Origin: Paracoccaceae bacterium
Lineage (GTDB): Bacteria; Pseudomonadota; Alphaproteobacteria; Rhodobacterales; Rhodobacteraceae
Direction: 5' to 3'
Length of the DNA stretch: 64,000 nucleotides
Assembly: GCA_024742695.1 (NCBI GenBank)
Contig: JANSXY010000020.1
Location: 1-64,000 of the forward strand
Position numbers and translations under genes: made by a program. Within the stretch, counting starts at the first letter, position 1. Each line of letters begins with the position of its first letter. Below the pieces are notes generated by a model. The model was not told the DNA's origin and made no database searches. It saw only the letters and a program-made list of their open reading frames with translations. Of the stretch, positions 60,771 through 64,000 are shown in pieces.

Positions 60771-62896
60771 GTCGGTGTCACCGGCACCTGGGTGCGCAAC
60801 ACCACCGCGGCATCGACCGCGGGCGCGGCGCGGGGTCCGGCGATGACCGGGTTCACGTCCATCTCGGCGATATGGTCGCGCATCGCGTGGCAGATCGCCG
60901 AAAACCGCGCCAGAGCTTCGGTGAGCCGGTCGATATCCGATGGCGGCGCACCGCGCGCGCCCTGAAGCAGTTTCCAAGCCTTGAGCGATTGCAGGAGCCG
61001 CCGGGCCTCGCCCGTGCCGAACGGCGCGACGGCGAAGGCGCGGTCGTCGAGGATTTCGACCATCGTGCCCCCGGCGCTGACCATCACCACCGGCCCGAAT
61101 TGCGGATCGTTCACCATGCCGAGCGCGATCTCGACGCCGGGATCGGCCATGGGCGCGACGGCGACCTCGGGGCCCAGTCCGCCGAGCGCGGAATAGGCCG
61201 CGCGCACGGCCTCCGCCGAGGGAAGGTTCAGATGCACCCCGCCACTGTCGGATTTGTGCAGAACCCCCGGAACAGCGGTCTTGAGGACGACGGGATACCT
61301 CAGCGCGTCGGCGGCGCTCACGGCATCGGATTCGGTGGCGACGACAACGCCCGCCGTCGTGTCCAGCCCCAGATCGGCCAGCATGCGCAGCGCGTCGGTC
61401 TCGCCCATCCGGGACATCGCTGACAGCCGATCGTGCCAAAGGCCGAGCGCATCCCGGGGCAGGGCGGGGGCGTCCTCGGTCTCCCGGGATCGGAAGGCGC
61501 GGTAGTCGAAGGCCGCCTTCACGCCCTCCAGCATCGGGCGCAGCCCGTTGATCACCGGCACGCCGCATCCCAGCATCTCGGCGGCGAACCCCATGTTCGG
61601 CGCGGCGCCGAGCGCGTAGCTCAGCGCATAGGGTTTGGCGTGGCGCGCGGGCATCTTGCGCGCGGCATCGATGGTGCTCTGAACCCCCGCCGTGGTGTCG
61701 GTGTAGAAGAATTCATGCACCAGCCCCGCGACGCCCGGATCTTCTGCAAGAATATCGAGGCAATCGCCCATCACCACGCCCAGTTCCTCGGTATAGGGGC
61801 CGGCGGCATCCAGCGGGTTTGCCGGTTCCAGCCCGAAATAGATACGCTTTTCCAAACGTTCTACCGAGGCGGGCGCGAGATCGGCGAAGGGCAGGCCGAG
61901 ATCGTCGGCGAGATCCAGCATCAACTCCCGCAAGCCGCCGGAATCGAGCAGGCTCGCCATCTCGCCCGGGCCCATCCTCGGATGGATCGCGAGGATCTGT
62001 GCCGCGGCCATCATCGCGTCGAGATCGGGCACGCGGATCGCGCCATAGCGATCGCAGATCGCCTCGAACGCCGCGTGATCGCCCGCAAGCGCGCCGGAAT
62101 GGGTGAGCGCGAAACGCGCGCTGGCGGCCGTGCGTCCGACCTTGAGGATGATGACCGGAACATCGCGCCGCGCGGCCTTGTCGAGCGCGGCGACGAAACC
62201 CTCAGGATCGCGGATCGCCTCGGCGAACAGGGCGACGACGCGGGTCGTCGGCTGGTCGAGCGCGTAATCCATGTAGTCCGCGATCGTGCCGTTGATTTCC
62301 TGCCCCTGCGCGGTCAGCAGGTTGAAGCCATAGCGCGGCGCGGCGTCGGCCAGCATCGCGAAGACGGACCCGGAATGGCACAGAACGGTGATATTCCCCG
62401 GCGTCAGGGTGGTGGGTTCCTGGAAGCTGACGAAGGTGCCCGCGTCGAAGTTGAAGAACCCCATCCCGTTGCCGCCGCAGACGGGAACGCCCGCCTCCAC
62501 CGCCATGGCGCGCAGGCGGTCGGTCAGGACGGGCGTGGTGTCGTGCTCGATCTGGCAGAAATCGAAGATGACGGCGGCGCGCGCACCCACGCGGATCGCC
62601 TCGGCCAGGGCCGCCTCCATGCGGGGGGAGGAGACCGACAGCACCGCGAGGTCGGGCGCTTGCGAAAGCTCCGACAGGCCGCCGACCACCTCGACCCCAT
62701 CGATTCGGGGCAAGGACGGGTTCACGACCGTGGCCTTGCCCGAATAGCCGCCCGCGCGCAGCGTCCGGATCATCAGATCGCCGACGGAGCCACGCTTGGC
62801 CGAGCCGCCGACCAGCGCGATGGACGCGGGCGCGAGGAGCGGGCTCAACGGATGGCCCTCGGCCGCTTCGGGCGGGATCGGGCGTGTCTCGTTCAT
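60767..62896 (-). CDS. ADP-forming acyl-CoA synthetase (acetate-CoA ligase family)
   Basis: A 709-residue NDP-forming acyl-CoA synthetase with fused alpha and beta parts. The N-terminal CoA-binding domain starts ASIALVGGSAKRGSVGDLMI; the phosphohistidine region is THSGALAGDHAAFEAIC near residue 263; the C-terminal ATP-grasp domain begins near residue 495 (YPVVLKTAVPGVLHKSDSGG). It makes an acyl-CoA from acid, CoA and ATP. The ATG at 62896 has an AAGGA site and lies 18 bases after the enoyl-CoA hydratase family gene, so they are co-transcribed. Confidence 0.92.
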   Translation of the reverse strand: MNETRPIPPEAAEGHPLSPLLAPASIALVGGSAKRGSVGDLMIRTLRAGGYSGKATVVNPSLPRIDGVEVVGGLSELSQAPDLAVLSVSSPRMEAALAEAIRVGARAAVIFDFCQIEHDTTPVLTDRLRAMAVEAGVPVCGGNGMGFFNFDAGTFVSFQEPTTLTPGNITVLCHSGSVFAMLADAAPRYGFNLLTAQGQEINGTIADYMDYALDQPTTRVVALFAEAIRDPEGFVAALDKAARRDVPVIILKVGRTAASARFALTHSGALAGDHAAFEAICDRYGAIRVPDLDAMMAAAQILAIHPRMGPGEMASLLDSGGLRELMLDLADDLGLPFADLAPASVERLEKRIYFGLEPANPLDAAGPYTEELGVVMGDCLDILAEDPGVAGLVHEFFYTDTTAGVQSTIDAARKMPARHAKPYALSYALGAAPNMGFAAEMLGCGVPVINGLRPMLEGVKAAFDYRAFRSRETEDAPALPRDALGLWHDRLSAMSRMGETDALRMLADLGLDTTAGVVVATESDAVSAADALRYPVVLKTAVPGVLHKSDSGGVHLNLPSAEAVRAAYSALGGLGPEVAVAPMADPGVEIALGMVNDPQFGPVVMVSAGGTMVEILDDRAFAVAPFGTGEARRLLQSLKAWKLLQGARGAPPSDIDRLTEALARFSAICHAMRDHIAEMDVNPVIAGPRAAPAVDAAVVLRTQVPVTPT

Positions 62897-62914
62897 CGTG
62901 CCATTCCTTTTCCG

Positions 62915-63709
62915 TCACACGCCGCGGAACACCGGCGCGCGTTTCTCGACGAAGGCGCGCGGGCCTTCCTTTCGGTCCTCGCTGGGGATCATGCGGGCGA
63001 CGGTCTCGTATTGCCCGGCATTCACCTTGTTGAGCGCGTCCTGGAACGTCTTGTTCTCCGCATCGCGCACGATCTCCTTGGTCGCCGCGTAGACAAGCGG
63101 CGGGCCCTTGGCGAGCTTGGCCGCGATCTCCCACGCCTTGTCCATCAGGTCGGCGGCGGGCACCACGTGGTTCACGAGACCCCAGCGATGCGCCTCCGCG
63201 GCATCGAACCAGCGCCCGGTCAGCAGCATTTCCATCGCGATGTGATAGGGAATGCGCTTGGGCAGCGCGATATAGGCGGCAGGGGCGTGGGTGCCGATAT
63301 TGACCTCGGGCAGGGAAAAGGTCGCGTGCTCGGCGGCGATCAGGATGTCGGCATCCATCGCGATCTCCAGGCCGCCGCCGCAGCAGATGCCGTTGATCGC
63401 GAAGATCACCGGCTTGTAAAGGCGCGGAATGTCCTGAAACCCGCCGAAGCCGCCGACGCCCATATCGGCGTCGTTGCCCAGCCCGCTGGGGTCGGCCTTC
63501 ATGTCCCAGCCGGGGCAGAAGAACCGCTCGCCGGTGGCGGTCAGGAGAAGCACGCGCAAATCCGGATCGTCCCGGAAGGACAGAACGATCCTCCCAAGCG
63601 CCTGGCTTGCCTTCGCGTCGATGGCATTGGCGGGCGGACGGTCGATCGTGACGATCAGAACGCCATCGCGCGTTTCGGTGGAGATGCCGGAGGTGTCGGG
63701 CAGGGTCAT
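62915..63709 (-). CDS. Enoyl-CoA hydratase/isomerase (crotonase) family protein, CaiD-like
   Basis: A 264-residue crotonase-fold protein. The oxyanion-hole region NGICCGGGLEIAMDADILIA and both acidic residues typical of hydratases are present: Glu in GGLEIAMDAD and Glu in FSLPEVNIG. The usual GxxPxxGG stretch that follows is replaced by GTHAPAAYIALPKRIP. The end is typical for carnitinyl-CoA dehydratase-like proteins. It is the first gene of the minus-strand operon and probably acts on the CoA thioester made by the synthetase next to it. Confidence 0.88.
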   Translation of the reverse strand: MTLPDTSGISTETRDGVLIVTIDRPPANAIDAKASQALGRIVLSFRDDPDLRVLLLTATGERFFCPGWDMKADPSGLGNDADMGVGGFGGFQDIPRLYKPVIFAINGICCGGGLEIAMDADILIAAEHATFSLPEVNIGTHAPAAYIALPKRIPYHIAMEMLLTGRWFDAAEAHRWGLVNHVVPAADLMDKAWEIAAKLAKGPPLVYAATKEIVRDAENKTFQDALNKVNAGQYETVARMIPSEDRKEGPRAFVEKRAPVFRGV

Positions 63710-63814
63710 GGGCGGATCACCTTGATGATGGCGTGAAGGTTAGACCGGCGCGGCCGGGTCGGCCCAATTCAAAATCCGCAACGGAGCCTTCGGTTTGCCG
63801 AAAGGAAATCACCC

Positions 63815-63875
63815 GAAAAAGAAACGGCCGTGCGGACCATTCGTGCCGCTTCGGGCAACGGTGGTCCGCACGGCC
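63815..63875 (-). terminator. Strong rho-independent terminator
   Basis: Perfect 14-base arms (63826-63839 and 63862-63875, GGCCGTGCGGACCA and its complement) with a 22-base loop. Read on the minus strand, it is followed by TTTCTTTTTC, so it ends the partial gene at the right edge and separates it from the enoyl-CoA hydratase operon. Confidence 0.85.
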
Positions 63876-63910
63876 TCCGACAGGGAGAGTGTCGGTGTTC
63901 GCGGGCAGGA

Positions 63911-64000
63911 TCAGCTTTCGTCGATCCACCAGCGCTGCAGGCCGCGCATGCCGTCCAGTTCGAACACGCCCGACATCTCCTCGGGGTGCTTGACCTTCTC
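63911..64000 (-). CDS. C-terminal end of an unidentified gene (possibly an ABC binding protein)
   Basis: Only the last 29 codons are in the window. They read EKVKHPEEMSGVFELDGMRG and LQRWWIDES before the TGA stop. The pattern around GMRGLQRWWIDE is compatible with the end of a peptide-family solute-binding protein, which would supply the missing partner of the ABC operon at 50958-54599, but this is too short to be sure. Confidence 0.45.
   Translation of the reverse strand, partial: EKVKHPEEMSGVFELDGMRGLQRWWIDES

Overview
The window looks like chromosomal DNA of a high-GC alphaproteobacterium, most likely a member of the Rhodobacteraceae / Roseobacter group. The evidence is the gene families: Tat-exported peptide-type ABC binding proteins, a TRAP transporter, a DmdA-like GcvT protein, a DddP-like M24 protein, an MttB-like methyltransferase and a BLUF photoreceptor. 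A convincing bciA gene (divinyl chlorophyllide 8-vinyl reductase, 29586-30533) suggests the host makes bacteriochlorophyll. No tRNA, rRNA or CRISPR array was seen.

Region 1 (1-2786) holds the start of a chemoreceptor, a BLUF blue-light sensor, about 580 bp without a recognisable gene, and a LysR regulator. Region 2 (2957-22142) is a large catabolic island. Its core is a translationally coupled trio: DddP-like M24 metalloprotein, non-pyrrolysine MttB-like methyltransferase, and a DgcA-like flavin/Fe-S oxidoreductase. Around it lie two Tat-type binding proteins, one complete ABC permease/ATPase set, an SDR, a serine hydrolase, an AMP-forming acyl-CoA ligase, a type I phosphodiesterase, a DmdA-like THF methyltransferase and a second LysR gene. 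CATAA-containing sites recur between these genes. The gene set suggests import, activation and demethylation of an N- or S-methylated compound, but the substrate cannot be read from the sequence.

Region 3 (22327-29565) is one 2,412-codon gene for a surface or secreted protein: four VCBS repeats, then two copies of a seven-repeat FG-GAP beta-propeller, each followed by RTX calcium-binding repeats and the same linker module. Region 4 (29586-39830) has bciA, a QuiC-type 3-dehydroshikimate dehydratase, a LysR gene with a palindromic operator, a TRAP transporter (dctQMP), a three-subunit HcnABC-like amine/amino-acid dehydrogenase and a RidA-family protein.

Region 5 (about 40395-47497) is a Tn7-like transposon with all genes on the minus strand: a TnsA-like protein with an altered active-site motif, TniA, TniB, a long zinc-finger TniQ, and two unknown small genes. 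It is flanked by gene remnants. A 114-bp palindromic MITE-like element (47971-48084) now supplies the end of the next gene.

Region 6 (48074-64000) is a second catabolic island: serine hydrolase, aldo/keto reductase, an Asp/Glu-racemase-fold protein lacking both catalytic cysteines, a second peptide-type ABC transporter with no binding protein beside it, two regulators, a DapDC-like PLP decarboxylase, and a tightly coupled minus-strand operon (enoyl-CoA hydratase family, ADP-forming acyl-CoA synthetase, amidase, FrhB-family Fe-S flavoprotein). A partial gene at the right edge ends at a strong terminator.
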